Made by a program: the position numbers and the translations under genes. Below the pieces are notes generated by a model that had not been told where the DNA came from, did not search any database, and was given only the letters and a program-made list of their open reading frames with translations. A stretch of DNA of 64,000 nt from CAZGEA01 sp964524515. GTDB lineage: Bacteria > Patescibacteriota > Microgenomatia > UBA8517. The DNA lies in the NCBI GenBank assembly GCA_964524515.1, contig CAZGEA010000003.1, positions 62,001-126,000 on the forward strand, read 5' to 3'. Positions 34,060 through 42,484 of this stretch are shown here, in pieces (positions within the stretch are counted from its first letter, which is position 1; each line of letters opens with the position of its first letter).

Positions 34060-35106
34060 TTAATCAGGTAAATATTCCTTAACGTTTTGTATAGTTATAT
34101 GAAATTGCTGCCCTTTTCCCTCAACTATCAATCTTGCAACTTTACGTACTACTCCATACATAGTGCGCTCCAAAGTTCTAATTCCTGCATCAAAACCAAA
34201 CGGTCTAACAATTGCATGCCAGACATCCTCATCAATTTCAATTGCGCCATCAGGAATTCCAGATTCTTTTAAAGCACGAGGCAAAACATACTTTCGCACA
34301 ATAGCAATTTTATCTTCATCGCTATACGAAGGCATAGACAAAGGCTCAAGTCTGTCCATTACGGCTGTTGCAATATTAGTTGTATTGTTAGCGGTTGCAA
34401 TAAACAATGCCTGAGATAGATCAAATGGATAATCCAAATAATGATCAACAAAAGCTTTATTTTGTGATGGATCCAAAAGTTCAACCAAAACACCCATAAT
34501 AGAGGCTCGCCCTTGATCAGTTACACGATCAATTTCATCCAGTAGAATAACAGGATTGCGAGACCCGCAAAGCCTTAATGCTTTTATAATTTTTCCAGGC
34601 TCAGCCTCAGGATGCATACGTGATTGTCCACGAAGATCAAGTGGGTCTCCCATTCCTCCAAATGGAATACGCACAAATTTCCTTCCCATTGCCTCAGCAA
34701 TTGAAATTGCAATTGTAGTTTTTCCAGTTCCAACTAATCCCACAAAACATAAGATTGGAGCGCGTGCCGCACTTTGTGGATCATAACTTTTAAGTTTTAA
34801 TACAGATATATACTCTAAAATTCTATCCTTTATATCTCCCAACCCAAAGTGATGTGAATCAAGAACCTCAAGTGCACGATTTAAATCCAAAATATCAGAA
34901 GTTGTAGAGTTCCATGGAAGATTTACTATCCAATCAATATATCTATTTAATCGATCATATTCTGGCAAAAAAGACTGTGAAGTTGTTAATTTATCCAATT
35001 GATCAAGCCTTGAGATTACCTGTGCACGCAAATCATCAGGAATATTTGATTTTCCCAAAATTTGACGAAGTTCACCTAATTGTGAGGAATTATTATTCTG
35101 ATCCAC
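34060..35106 (-). CDS. Lon-type AAA+ ATPase without protease domain
   Basis: The 348-residue protein matches the helical and AAA+ parts of Lon: IDWIVNLPWN, a Walker A FVGLVGTGKTTIAISIAEAM (about residues 121-140), GGMGDPLDLRGQSR (cf. GGxxDExxIRGH), Walker B PVILLDEIDRV and sensor TANN, then a C-terminal lid ending VKEYLPD. The large N-terminal Lon domain and the whole Ser-Lys protease domain are absent, and the next gene is convergent, so no missing piece follows. It starts 16 nt after pnp. It may act as an unfoldase or adaptor without proteolysis. In the GGxxDE-like motif the usual Glu is replaced by Pro. Confidence 0.85.
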   Translation of the reverse strand: MDQNNNSSQLGELRQILGKSNIPDDLRAQVISRLDQLDKLTTSQSFLPEYDRLNRYIDWIVNLPWNSTTSDILDLNRALEVLDSHHFGLGDIKDRILEYISVLKLKSYDPQSAARAPILCFVGLVGTGKTTIAISIAEAMGRKFVRIPFGGMGDPLDLRGQSRMHPEAEPGKIIKALRLCGSRNPVILLDEIDRVTDQGRASIMGVLVELLDPSQNKAFVDHYLDYPFDLSQALFIATANNTTNIATAVMDRLEPLSMPSYSDEDKIAIVRKYVLPRALKESGIPDGAIEIDEDVWHAIVRPFGFDAGIRTLERTMYGVVRKVARLIVEGKGQQFHITIQNVKEYLPD

Positions 35107-35122
35107 GCTTTACTATACCTTT

Positions 35123-37441
35123 TTATCTATCAAATCGTCCACCTCTATTATTAGAAGGTCTTTTGTCAGTTCCTGAAGAATCCATTAATCGGCTAGTTGG
35201 AAAATGTGGTCCATTTCCTCTATCTCTTGTGTCTATTCCTGGGCCTCTTCTGTCACTTCCTCCTCTATTTCCTCCTCCAAATCCACCTCTTCTGTCACTT
35301 CCTCCTCTATTTCCTCCACCAAATCCACCTCGTCCTCCACCTTCTCGTTCTGGCTTTTGGTCACTTGCTGGATCCATATTCATTGAAAGCTTTAATCTTC
35401 CCATTTCATCAACCCTAACTACACGTACATTCACTTTATCTCCAACAGCAGCTTTTTCATTTGCATCAGAAACAAATGCACCAGTTGGATCCATATCAGA
35501 TACATGTACTAATCCTTCTTTTCCAGGGAAAATTTCAACAAAAGCTCCATAATTTTCAACTCGTGTAACTGTTCCATCATAAAGCTCGTTTGGTTGTGGA
35601 ACACGTGTCATTCCTGCAATTATCGATTTAGCCTTTTCAACAGCTTCTGCATTTACACTTGAAATTGAAATTACACCAGTATCCTCAACTTCAATTTGTG
35701 CTCCGGTATCAGCAGTTAATTTTTTAATTGTTCTGCCCCCTGGCCCAATAATTTCACCAATAGATTCAGTAGGAATCGTTATTGTTTCAATCTTTGGAGC
35801 ATGAACTGAAACTTTTTCTCGTGGAGCTGAAATGCAATCAGTAATAACTTTCAAAATTTCAATTCTAGCTTTATGTGCTTGAACCAATGCTTCACCTAAA
35901 ATTTTATCGGTCAACATTAAAGTTTTAACATCTAATTGAAGTGCAGTAATTCCCTTTGTAGTTCCTGCAACTTTAAAATCCATATCTCCATGATGATCTT
36001 CAAAACCAACAATATCTGTCAAAATTGAATACTCTTTTGGTGACTCCACAATTACTCCCATAGCAATTCCACCAACTGGTGCCTTAATTGGTACTCCAGC
36101 ATCCATTAAAGCAAGTGTTGATCCACAAGTTGAAGCCATAGATGTTGATCCATTAGAACTCATTACTTCAGATACTATTCGAATTGCATAAGGAAAGTCA
36201 GCTTCACTTGGAATTACAGGCATAATTGCACGCTCTGCCAATGCTCCATGACCAATTTCACGTCTATTTGGTCCACCAAATCTTCCAGCTTCACCAGTTG
36301 CATAAGGAGGCATACTGTAGTGGTGTATGTATCTTTTTTCTTGCTCACCCTCTGCAGTTTCAATTAGTTGGCCAAGTGATGATGCGCCAAGAGTAGCAAC
36401 TGACAAAACTTGTGTTTGTCCTCTTTGAAATAATCCAGTTCCATGAGTTCGTGGTAATAGTCCTACTTCAGCTGTCAATTGTCTTAACTGATCATGTTTT
36501 CGTCCATCAGGTCGCTCACCAGACAAAACCATCTCACGTACTTTTTCATGAATTAATTCCTCAAAGGTAGATGTTACAACTTTTGGATCAACATCAGATA
36601 ATTGCTCACAAATTCCTTGAATTAATTCAGCTGTTGATGTGTCTCCTCCTTCATGAAGTGCCAAATTGGCAACAATTTGTTTCAATTGTGGCTCTAAAAT
36701 CTTCTTAATTTGTCCCAAAACTGCCTTATCTTCTTTTGCTTTTACTATTTCTTCTTTTGTGTGTCCAACTTCTTTTGCAAATTCATTTATTAATTTAATT
36801 AACGATTCAGATTCATCCTTTGCAAAACTAATCGCCTTTGCTACAACGTCTTCTTCGATTTCATTCATTCCAGCTTCAATCATGACAACAGAATCGGCAG
36901 TTGATGAAACAACCAAATCCATTTCAGATTCAGAAATCTCTAAAGTTGTTGGATTAACAATAAATTTTTCATCCTTTCGGCCAATTCGAAGAGTAGCAAT
37001 TGGTCCTTCCCATGGAATTGAAGATGCAGCAAGTGCAGCTGAAACTGCAATGCTTCCCAAAATAACAGGGTCATTTTCCATATCAATAGACATTACATTT
37101 ACAATTACTTGAACTTCACGTCGATATGAACTTGGGAATAATGGTCTAATGGAGCGATCAATCAATCTTCCTGATAATATTTCTTCATCACTTGCTTTTC
37201 CTTCTCGCTTTACCCATCTACTACCTTTTATGCGTCCTCCAGCATAAAGTCTTTCCATGTAATCAACAGATAGAGGGAAGTAATCAAGGTCATCTTTTAC
37301 ATTTCCACGTACAACAGTTGCAAAAACAACAGTTTCACCGTGTTGTGCCATAACCGCAGAAGTTGCTTGTGAAGCGAGCTTACCAGTTGATATTGTTAGA
37401 GGTTTACCTCCAAATTGAATTGTCTTTTTAATTTCGGCCAT
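35123..37441 (-). CDS. pnp: Polynucleotide phosphorylase with RGG-like tail
   Basis: The 772-residue 3'-5' exoribonuclease has two RNase PH domains (the second with LPRTHGTGLFQRGQTQ and GFEDHHGDMDFKVAGT), a KH domain with IGPGGRTIKKL and an S1 domain (YDGTVTRVENYGAFVEIFPG). The last 80 residues are Gly/Arg/Asp/Asn-rich and contain a 14-residue unit repeated twice in tandem. It follows rpsO by 3 nt, the classic rpsO-pnp pair, and would pair with RNase J in RNA decay. Confidence 0.97.
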   Translation of the reverse strand: MAEIKKTIQFGGKPLTISTGKLASQATSAVMAQHGETVVFATVVRGNVKDDLDYFPLSVDYMERLYAGGRIKGSRWVKREGKASDEEILSGRLIDRSIRPLFPSSYRREVQVIVNVMSIDMENDPVILGSIAVSAALAASSIPWEGPIATLRIGRKDEKFIVNPTTLEISESEMDLVVSSTADSVVMIEAGMNEIEEDVVAKAISFAKDESESLIKLINEFAKEVGHTKEEIVKAKEDKAVLGQIKKILEPQLKQIVANLALHEGGDTSTAELIQGICEQLSDVDPKVVTSTFEELIHEKVREMVLSGERPDGRKHDQLRQLTAEVGLLPRTHGTGLFQRGQTQVLSVATLGASSLGQLIETAEGEQEKRYIHHYSMPPYATGEAGRFGGPNRREIGHGALAERAIMPVIPSEADFPYAIRIVSEVMSSNGSTSMASTCGSTLALMDAGVPIKAPVGGIAMGVIVESPKEYSILTDIVGFEDHHGDMDFKVAGTTKGITALQLDVKTLMLTDKILGEALVQAHKARIEILKVITDCISAPREKVSVHAPKIETITIPTESIGEIIGPGGRTIKKLTADTGAQIEVEDTGVISISSVNAEAVEKAKSIIAGMTRVPQPNELYDGTVTRVENYGAFVEIFPGKEGLVHVSDMDPTGAFVSDANEKAAVGDKVNVRVVRVDEMGRLKLSMNMDPASDQKPEREGGGRGGFGGGNRGGSDRRGGFGGGNRGGSDRRGPGIDTRDRGNGPHFPTSRLMDSSGTDKRPSNNRGGRFDR
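35244..35327 (-). repeat. Tandem 42-bp repeat in the pnp tail
   Basis: Two adjacent, nearly identical 42-bp units encode GGFGGGNRGGSDRR twice. They form an RGG-type RNA-binding-like tail. The near identity at DNA level indicates a recent duplication and possible copy-number variation. Confidence 0.85.
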
Positions 37442-37444
37442 AAC

Positions 37445-37711
37445 TTATTTTAAATTTAACGATTTTCTTAATTTCTCGTAACGCTCGGAGTCGCGTTTTT
37501 GAAGATAAGTAAGTAAACGTCTTCGCTTTGCTACCATGGATAATAGTCCACGTCTTGAATGAACATCTTTATTGTGTGCACCCAAATGTGAAACTAATTT
37601 ATCAATCTTTGCAGAAAGAAGTGCAATCTGAACTTCAGGCGAACCAGTGTCACCCTTTTCTCTTGCAAACTGTGTAATTATATCCGATTTACTTTGTGAT
37701 GTTAATGCCAT
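37445..37711 (-). CDS. rpsO: 30S ribosomal protein S15
   Basis: The 88-residue protein is standard S15: GDTGSPEVQIALLSAKIDKL, the HNKDVHSRRGLLSMVAKRRR motif that binds the 16S three-way junction, and RYEKLRKSLNLK. It precedes pnp in the conserved pair. A promoter and an untranslated leader of about 80 nt lie upstream; in other bacteria S15 represses itself through its leader, but no known leader fold was recognised here. Confidence 0.97.
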   Translation of the reverse strand: MALTSQSKSDIITQFAREKGDTGSPEVQIALLSAKIDKLVSHLGAHNKDVHSRRGLLSMVAKRRRLLTYLQKRDSERYEKLRKSLNLK

Positions 37712-37798
37712 CTTGTTTTTTTATATTTCTATTATCGGCAGTGTCATGAATAACCCAGTTATGAGAACATTACTCAAATCCGAGAAATCATCTTGTGT

Positions 37799-37827
37799 AA
37801 TATATCATATCAAAGACCAAACAGCAA
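37799..37827 (-). promoter_or_regulatory. rpsO-pnp promoter
   Basis: On the minus strand TTGCTG (37822-37827), a 17-nt spacer and TATATT (37799-37804) lie just before the end of the gene at 37836. The leader of about 80 nt leaves room for S15 autoregulation. Confidence 0.6.
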
Positions 37828-37835
37828 AGATGTTT

Positions 37836-38747
37836 TTATTTTGCAGAAGAATTATCTCCGCCACCTCTATAAATCTTAGGTTCCAACCAGCTCTGTGGAG
37901 CACCTGGTTTTGGCGCAGAAGTAGATTGAACGGATTGAGCCTGTGGTTGAGATTGAGGTTGTGTTTGTAGCTTTGGAGCTTCCCCAGGAATTGATCCTTG
38001 TGGAAATTGCTGTCGTCTTGGCATTTGTGATGCAGTAATTCGTCTGGCTCCAGCTCTCATCAAATCGGCTAGCGCTTGAAATGTATCAGCATTAACTTCT
38101 GTCGAGGTTAAACCTTTTGTTCCTTCTTCAATTCCCATTAATAAATTAGTTGCAATATCAGGATTTATAGTCAAAGCATTATCTTTTAATAAAAAATAAA
38201 CTACTTCAGAAATTGATGAGCCTTGTTTTGCAAACGAATATAAAGGTTTTTCAGAATTCAATCTCAATTCTCGTATTCCAACATGAAGTAATTTTACATC
38301 CAAAAAATCTTTTGTATTAACGCATGGAAAATGTGTTTCATTCCCACCACCTATTAAAATAGCGCTATCCGCTAAAAGTCCAGTATATGATAAATTCACA
38401 GATTCAATTTTTGGAGGAACAATTCCAGGCTTTGGGATAATTTTTAAAAATCCCTCATCACCATCAATATCAAAAGAAACACGATCAACATTCTCAACTG
38501 CATTGTATCCTGGAAATCGAATCAATAAATTTTTATTTCCCAACTCAGTTGTTACTTTATCAACTGCAACCAATCTATTAAATTCAACCAACATCGGCTG
38601 GGGACTATAAATAGTAACATCTTTTCCCATTTGAACTAAAGAAAGATACATCGAAAGTCCAGAAGCAACTTGATCAAAATAAGGATTTACAGGTAAAACA
38701 ATAGCAATTGAATTTGAAGTTATTAAATTTGAAAACGTTTCATTCAT
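37836..38747 (-). CDS. Degenerate DHH (NrnA-like) protein
   Basis: The N-terminal part (about residues 10-50, IAIVLPVNPYFDQVASGLSM then VTIYSP) lines up with the first motif of DHH phosphoesterases (HxNPDGDAxGSxxAL), but most metal-binding Asp/His residues are gone. No DHH motif is seen later, where a GGGNETHFP segment occurs instead. The last 65 residues are Pro/Gln/Ser-rich and probably disordered. In many bacteria a DHH protein (NrnA) lies after nusA-infB-rbfA, and this gene occupies that place behind infB, overlapping it by 4 nt. It is probably catalytically dead and may bind a nucleotide or protein. The family call is tentative. Confidence 0.6.
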   Translation of the reverse strand: MNETFSNLITSNSIAIVLPVNPYFDQVASGLSMYLSLVQMGKDVTIYSPQPMLVEFNRLVAVDKVTTELGNKNLLIRFPGYNAVENVDRVSFDIDGDEGFLKIIPKPGIVPPKIESVNLSYTGLLADSAILIGGGNETHFPCVNTKDFLDVKLLHVGIRELRLNSEKPLYSFAKQGSSISEVVYFLLKDNALTINPDIATNLLMGIEEGTKGLTSTEVNADTFQALADLMRAGARRITASQMPRRQQFPQGSIPGEAPKLQTQPQSQPQAQSVQSTSAPKPGAPQSWLEPKIYRGGGDNSSAK

Positions 38748-40141
38748 TCGACGGATAGTAACACGTCGCCAGGTGCAAAATCAAGATTCGGAGTAAACAA
38801 AACCCCAAATTCGCCCAAATCTGTTATTTCTTTAACTTCCATTTTTTGCTTCCTAAGTGAAGTAACTCTCACGTCCCCCAATAATGTTTCACCCCTCATT
38901 AATTTCAATTTATCTTTAATTAAAAATTTACCCTCAAGCATCCTACATCCCGCAACTTTTCGTCCATCAAATGGAAAGCTAGTAATAATCTCTGCTTTTC
39001 CCTTAATTATTTTCTCTTTTCCCATCAAAAGCTCAGTCAATCTCTCAAACAATCTATAAATTATATTAAAACTCTCAATCCTAACTCGCTCTGATTCAGC
39101 CAATTTTGCGATATTACTTGATGGTTTCAAATCAAACAAAAATATTCCATCAATTACAGAATTTTTATCTTTCGAAGACGTTTTGCATGAAAAAACTTCA
39201 GATTCTGTAATCTCCCCAACTCCAAATCCAACAACAGAAACACTGTTTGGTATTTGAGATAAAATTGCCTCAAGTGATCCTTCAGTCCTTGCTTTTATAA
39301 AAATAGACAACTTAGGATTTTCAACAATCATTGATTTTTGATCTGGCAATTTAATTTCATAAGATAAAGATGACAACTTTGCTCCAACTGATGGGGGTGT
39401 ATCAAATCCAATTACCAATCCTGGCTCACCAGGGTTAATTTGTTTAATTGGCTTCATTAAATCATTAAAAATTCCACGAACACTAGTTTTCTCCGCTCCT
39501 ATAAAAATCTGATCTCCAACTTTTAGTGTTCCATTCTTTACAACAATAGATCCATAAGCACCTCTTTTATCTTTTCCATTTTCAATTACATATGCTTCCA
39601 AAGAGCCTTCAGGGTCTGCCTTAATATCATTTACTTCAGAAAGAAGCAGTAAAATATCAATTAAATCAGGAATTCCCTCACCAGTTTTTGAAGATAATGG
39701 AATATATGGGATATCTCCTCCTCTTTTTTCAAAATAGACCCCCTGAGCTTCAAGTTGTGCCAGAGTTGATTCAATATTTGCTCCAGGCATATCAATTTTA
39801 GTTATTGCAACGACATATGGAACTTTAGCTTTGCCAATTGCCTGAATTGCTTCCACAGTTTGAGGTTTCACTCCATCATCTGCGGCCACAACTAATATTG
39901 CAATATCAGCCAGTCTTGCACCACGCTCACGCATTCCAAAAAAGGCAGCATGGCCTGGAGTATCTAAAAATGTAATAAATTTCCCGGATTTCTCAACAAC
40001 TGTGGCTCCAATACTTTGTGTTATTCCGCCAGCCTCCCGTGCTGCAACAGAACTTTTGCGGATATTATCTAATAGACTAGTCTTACCATGGTCAACATGA
40101 CCGAGTACAACAACAATGCTTTGGCGTATTTTTTCTGACAT
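38744..40141 (-). CDS. infB: Translation initiation factor IF-2, minimal form
   Basis: The G domain starts almost at the N-terminus (VVVLGHVDHGKTSLLDNIRK, about residues 10-29), followed by GGITQSIGA, DTPGHAAF, TKID and domains II, III and C2 with the GEFGVLF/DFAPGDVL end. At 465 residues it lacks the whole N-terminal region (IF2N and linker) of typical 700-900 residue IF-2, leaving only the parts that bind GTP, ribosome and fMet-tRNA. It lies downstream of nusA. Confidence 0.95.
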   Translation of the reverse strand: MSEKIRQSIVVVLGHVDHGKTSLLDNIRKSSVAAREAGGITQSIGATVVEKSGKFITFLDTPGHAAFFGMRERGARLADIAILVVAADDGVKPQTVEAIQAIGKAKVPYVVAITKIDMPGANIESTLAQLEAQGVYFEKRGGDIPYIPLSSKTGEGIPDLIDILLLLSEVNDIKADPEGSLEAYVIENGKDKRGAYGSIVVKNGTLKVGDQIFIGAEKTSVRGIFNDLMKPIKQINPGEPGLVIGFDTPPSVGAKLSSLSYEIKLPDQKSMIVENPKLSIFIKARTEGSLEAILSQIPNSVSVVGFGVGEITESEVFSCKTSSKDKNSVIDGIFLFDLKPSSNIAKLAESERVRIESFNIIYRLFERLTELLMGKEKIIKGKAEIITSFPFDGRKVAGCRMLEGKFLIKDKLKLMRGETLLGDVRVTSLRKQKMEVKEITDLGEFGVLFTPNLDFAPGDVLLSVE

Positions 40142-40174
40142 GATAATAGTATTTTTTGGGTTTCAGACACCATA

Positions 40175-41224
40175 TTAAGGTGTTTTTTCTTCTGTTTCAT
40201 CTTTCTTAGATTCTTCCTCAACCTCTTCAACCTTCTCGCTCTCAACATAAGCACCTTTTACTTCAATTCCCCAATTGGTCAATCGGCTGGCAAGTCGAAC
40301 ATTTTGTCCTTCACGTCCAATTGCAAGTGAAAGCTGATCTTCAGCCACTGTTACAATTGCAGTTTTAGAATTTTCATCTAATTGAATCTCCAACACATTA
40401 ACAGGGGACAAAGAAGCTTTGATATATTCTTTTGCATCCTCAGTCCAAGCAACAATATCAACACGTTCTCCACCCAACTCATTAGTAACAGCCTGAACAC
40501 GAACTCCTTTTTGCCCAACACATGATCCAACTGGGTCAACTCCAGATTGAGAAGAATAAACAGCTATTTTAGTTCTTACCCCAGCCTCACGAGCAATTGC
40601 TTTAATCTCAACTGCATGAGATGCAATTTCAGGAACTTCTCTCTCAAATAATTTACTAACAAAATCCTCGCTAGCTCGAGATAATATTATTTGTTTTCCA
40701 CGAGGAGTTTCTTCAATTGATTTAAGCAAAAATGTTAATCTTTGATTTGAAGTTAATCGCTCAGTAGGAACACGCTCAGTTGATGGCATGTACCCTTCAG
40801 TTTTTCCTAAATCAATTCGCACATTTGGTCCATCAAATCGAAGTACCATTCCAGAAATAAGTCCTCCCAATCGTGCAGTATATTCATCCATTAGGTTTGT
40901 GCGCTCCGCTTCACGAATTTTTTGGTGAATTACTTGTTTTGCAGTTTGAGCGGCAATTCTTCCAAATCCTGGTGGGGTAACATCTTTTTTCTCTTCAGGT
41001 TTATCAATTGGATTTGCAAAAACACGTGTCTCACCTGTAATCTGGTCCATTTCAACACTAATTTGAAATTCATCAAAACTATCTCCACGCTCTCTAGCAT
41101 CTCGCCTAAATGCAGCCTCAATAGCTTCTTTCATTGTGTCAATAATCACAGAAGGGTCAAGACCCCGGTCTTGTGCCAGTGCCTTCAAAGCTTGAGCAAA
41201 TTCAGTTCTTGCAGTTTGTTGCAT
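40175..41224 (-). CDS. nusA: Transcription factor NusA
   Basis: The start was set at the ATG of MQQTARTEFAQALKALAQDR; a TTG two codons earlier is less likely. The protein has the N-terminal polymerase-binding domain, an S1 domain (GGLISGMVLRFDGPNVRIDL), and KH1/KH2 (GVDPVGSCVGQKGVRVQAV and LAIGREGQNVRLA). The C-terminal acidic repeats of E. coli NusA are absent; a short Glu/Lys tail takes their place. It modulates pausing, termination and antitermination. A TATACT box ends 11 nt before the ATG. Confidence 0.96.
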   Translation of the reverse strand: MQQTARTEFAQALKALAQDRGLDPSVIIDTMKEAIEAAFRRDARERGDSFDEFQISVEMDQITGETRVFANPIDKPEEKKDVTPPGFGRIAAQTAKQVIHQKIREAERTNLMDEYTARLGGLISGMVLRFDGPNVRIDLGKTEGYMPSTERVPTERLTSNQRLTFLLKSIEETPRGKQIILSRASEDFVSKLFEREVPEIASHAVEIKAIAREAGVRTKIAVYSSQSGVDPVGSCVGQKGVRVQAVTNELGGERVDIVAWTEDAKEYIKASLSPVNVLEIQLDENSKTAIVTVAEDQLSLAIGREGQNVRLASRLTNWGIEVKGAYVESEKVEEVEEESKKDETEEKTP

Positions 41225-41235
41225 AATCAAGTGAT

Positions 41236-41241
41236 AGTATA
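41236..41241 (-). promoter_or_regulatory. Possible -10 box for nusA
   Basis: TATACT on the minus strand lies between ogt and nusA, 11 nt before the ATG. No good -35 is apparent, so readthrough from dnaJ-ogt is also possible. Confidence 0.4.
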
Positions 41242-41252
41242 TACCAATAAGA

Positions 41253-41558
41253 TCACCTTGACCACTGACTTTTTATGAGGTCCACTTTTTCTCCATTAAA
41301 ATTGACGCCTTCTTTAATTAACATTTCTCTTTTTTGTTTTACACCACCAACACCAGAATAACCAGTTAACGCTCCATTTGAGGAAACAACTCGGTGGCAT
41401 GGTGTGTGTGGTGCATCAGGGTTAATACGCATAAAAGCACCAATTGCACGTGCTGCCTTTGGTTTCCCAACAATTTTAGCAATTTGTCCATAAGTTGCTA
41501 CTTTTCCTTTAGGAATCTCCCGGGTTATCTCGTAGACTTTTTCTCTAAAATCATTCAT
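41253..41558 (-). CDS. ogt: Methylated-DNA-protein cysteine methyltransferase (single domain)
   Basis: The 101-residue protein is the C-terminal half of Ogt/MGMT: the DNA-binding helix region (IPKGKVATYGQIAKIVGKPK, AARAIGAFM), the active-site TPCHRVVSSNGAL and GYSGVGG. The PCHR cysteine is intact, so it can accept alkyl groups from O6-alkylguanine, unlike PWHR-type alkyltransferase-like proteins. It lies 3 nt after dnaJ, so it may be coexpressed with the chaperone. Confidence 0.92.
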   Translation of the reverse strand: MNDFREKVYEITREIPKGKVATYGQIAKIVGKPKAARAIGAFMRINPDAPHTPCHRVVSSNGALTGYSGVGGVKQKREMLIKEGVNFNGEKVDLIKSQWSR

Positions 41559-41561
41559 TTC

Positions 41562-42425
41562 TTACAATCCTTCATTCTTCATCTGCTCAACCAAACGCTT
41601 CTGTTCTCGAGTTAACTTTTGAGGCACATCAATAACAATTTTTACATATTGGTCTCCTTTTCGGCTTGTATTAACAATTGGAGCCCCCTCCCCTTTAAGT
41701 CGCAATATTGTTCCAGCTTTAGTCCCAGCTCTCACTTTTATAGTTACTAATTTATAAACTGTTGGAACTTGAACGCTACCTCCAAGTATCGCCAGTGAAA
41801 ATGGAATTTCAAGATTTACATGAATATCTGATCCTTCACGCTCAAAAACTTCATGACGAGACACTTCAACTGTCAATAAAAAATCATCAAAATTAATTCG
41901 CGATCCAGATGAAATTCCTGCAGGAATTTTAATTTTTCTTCGTTTTCCGTTAATATCAACAGTTTTTTCAACTCCCTTTATTGAATCCATAAATTCAATA
42001 GTTATTTGATATGACGGAACACTACGAGATCGGGATCCAAAAGGGCTTCCACCACCAAAAAAACTTTCAAAAATATCAAATGCATCTCCAAAATCAGCAT
42101 TCCCAAAGGGGTTTTGACCAGGGGACGATGAATACGAATAAGTAAATGGTCCTTGTGCTCCGGCATATGGATTTCCGCCACCACGGCCTCCAGCTCCGCC
42201 TTTAAAAGCATCATGCCCAAATTGGTCATATGATTGCTTTTTTTGTGGATCTGATAACACTTGATAAGCTTCATTCAATTCCTTAAATTTCTTTTCGGCT
42301 TGTTCCTTGTCAGATCCCTGATGACGGTCCGGATGCCATTTTAAAGCCTCTTTTCGATATGCCTTTTTAATATCATCAGCAGATGAGCTCTTAGTTACAC
42401 CTAATATTGAATAATAATCAGCCAT
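41562..42425 (-). CDS. DnaJ-type co-chaperone without zinc finger (CbpA-like)
   Basis: The J domain (residues 1-70) has the HPDRHQ motif that activates DnaK. A Gly/Phe-rich segment (about 76-130) and the C-terminal client-binding domains (ITIEFMDSIKGVEKTVDING to the end) follow. The zinc-finger CxxCxGxG repeats of full DnaJ are missing, so this is a type II (CbpA-like) protein of 287 residues. It lies 59 nt after dnaK but has its own promoter. Confidence 0.93.
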   Translation of the reverse strand: MADYYSILGVTKSSSADDIKKAYRKEALKWHPDRHQGSDKEQAEKKFKELNEAYQVLSDPQKKQSYDQFGHDAFKGGAGGRGGGNPYAGAQGPFTYSYSSSPGQNPFGNADFGDAFDIFESFFGGGSPFGSRSRSVPSYQITIEFMDSIKGVEKTVDINGKRRKIKIPAGISSGSRINFDDFLLTVEVSRHEVFEREGSDIHVNLEIPFSLAILGGSVQVPTVYKLVTIKVRAGTKAGTILRLKGEGAPIVNTSRKGDQYVKIVIDVPQKLTREQKRLVEQMKNEGL

Positions 42426-42435
42426 ATATGGGGTT

Positions 42436-42464
42436 ATTGTACCAATTTAAGAAAGATTTGTTAA
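42436..42464 (-). promoter_or_regulatory. dnaJ promoter
   Basis: On the minus strand TTAACA (42459-42464), a 17-nt spacer and TACAAT (42436-42441) lie in the 59-nt gap after dnaK. The -10 ends 10 nt before the ATG, giving at most a few nucleotides of leader. No CIRCE element is present here, so dnaJ can be expressed outside HrcA control. Confidence 0.65.
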
Positions 42465-42484
42465 GCACTCAAGAAAATTGATTG

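Noticed and set aside
34914..35552. 212-codon plus-strand frame antisense to the pnp tail and Lon-like gene
   Set aside because: It is a by-product of the Gly-rich repeat on the coding strand, giving a Pro/Leu/Ser-rich shadow, and it spans two real genes.
36666..37112. 148-codon plus-strand frame inside pnp
   Set aside because: It is fully antisense to a conserved catalytic region of PNPase; Ser/Ile/Phe-rich shadow composition.
41253..41558. Alkyltransferase-like protein without activity
   Set aside because: The active-site PCHR with Cys is present, not the PWHR-type substitution, so an active methyltransferase is expected.
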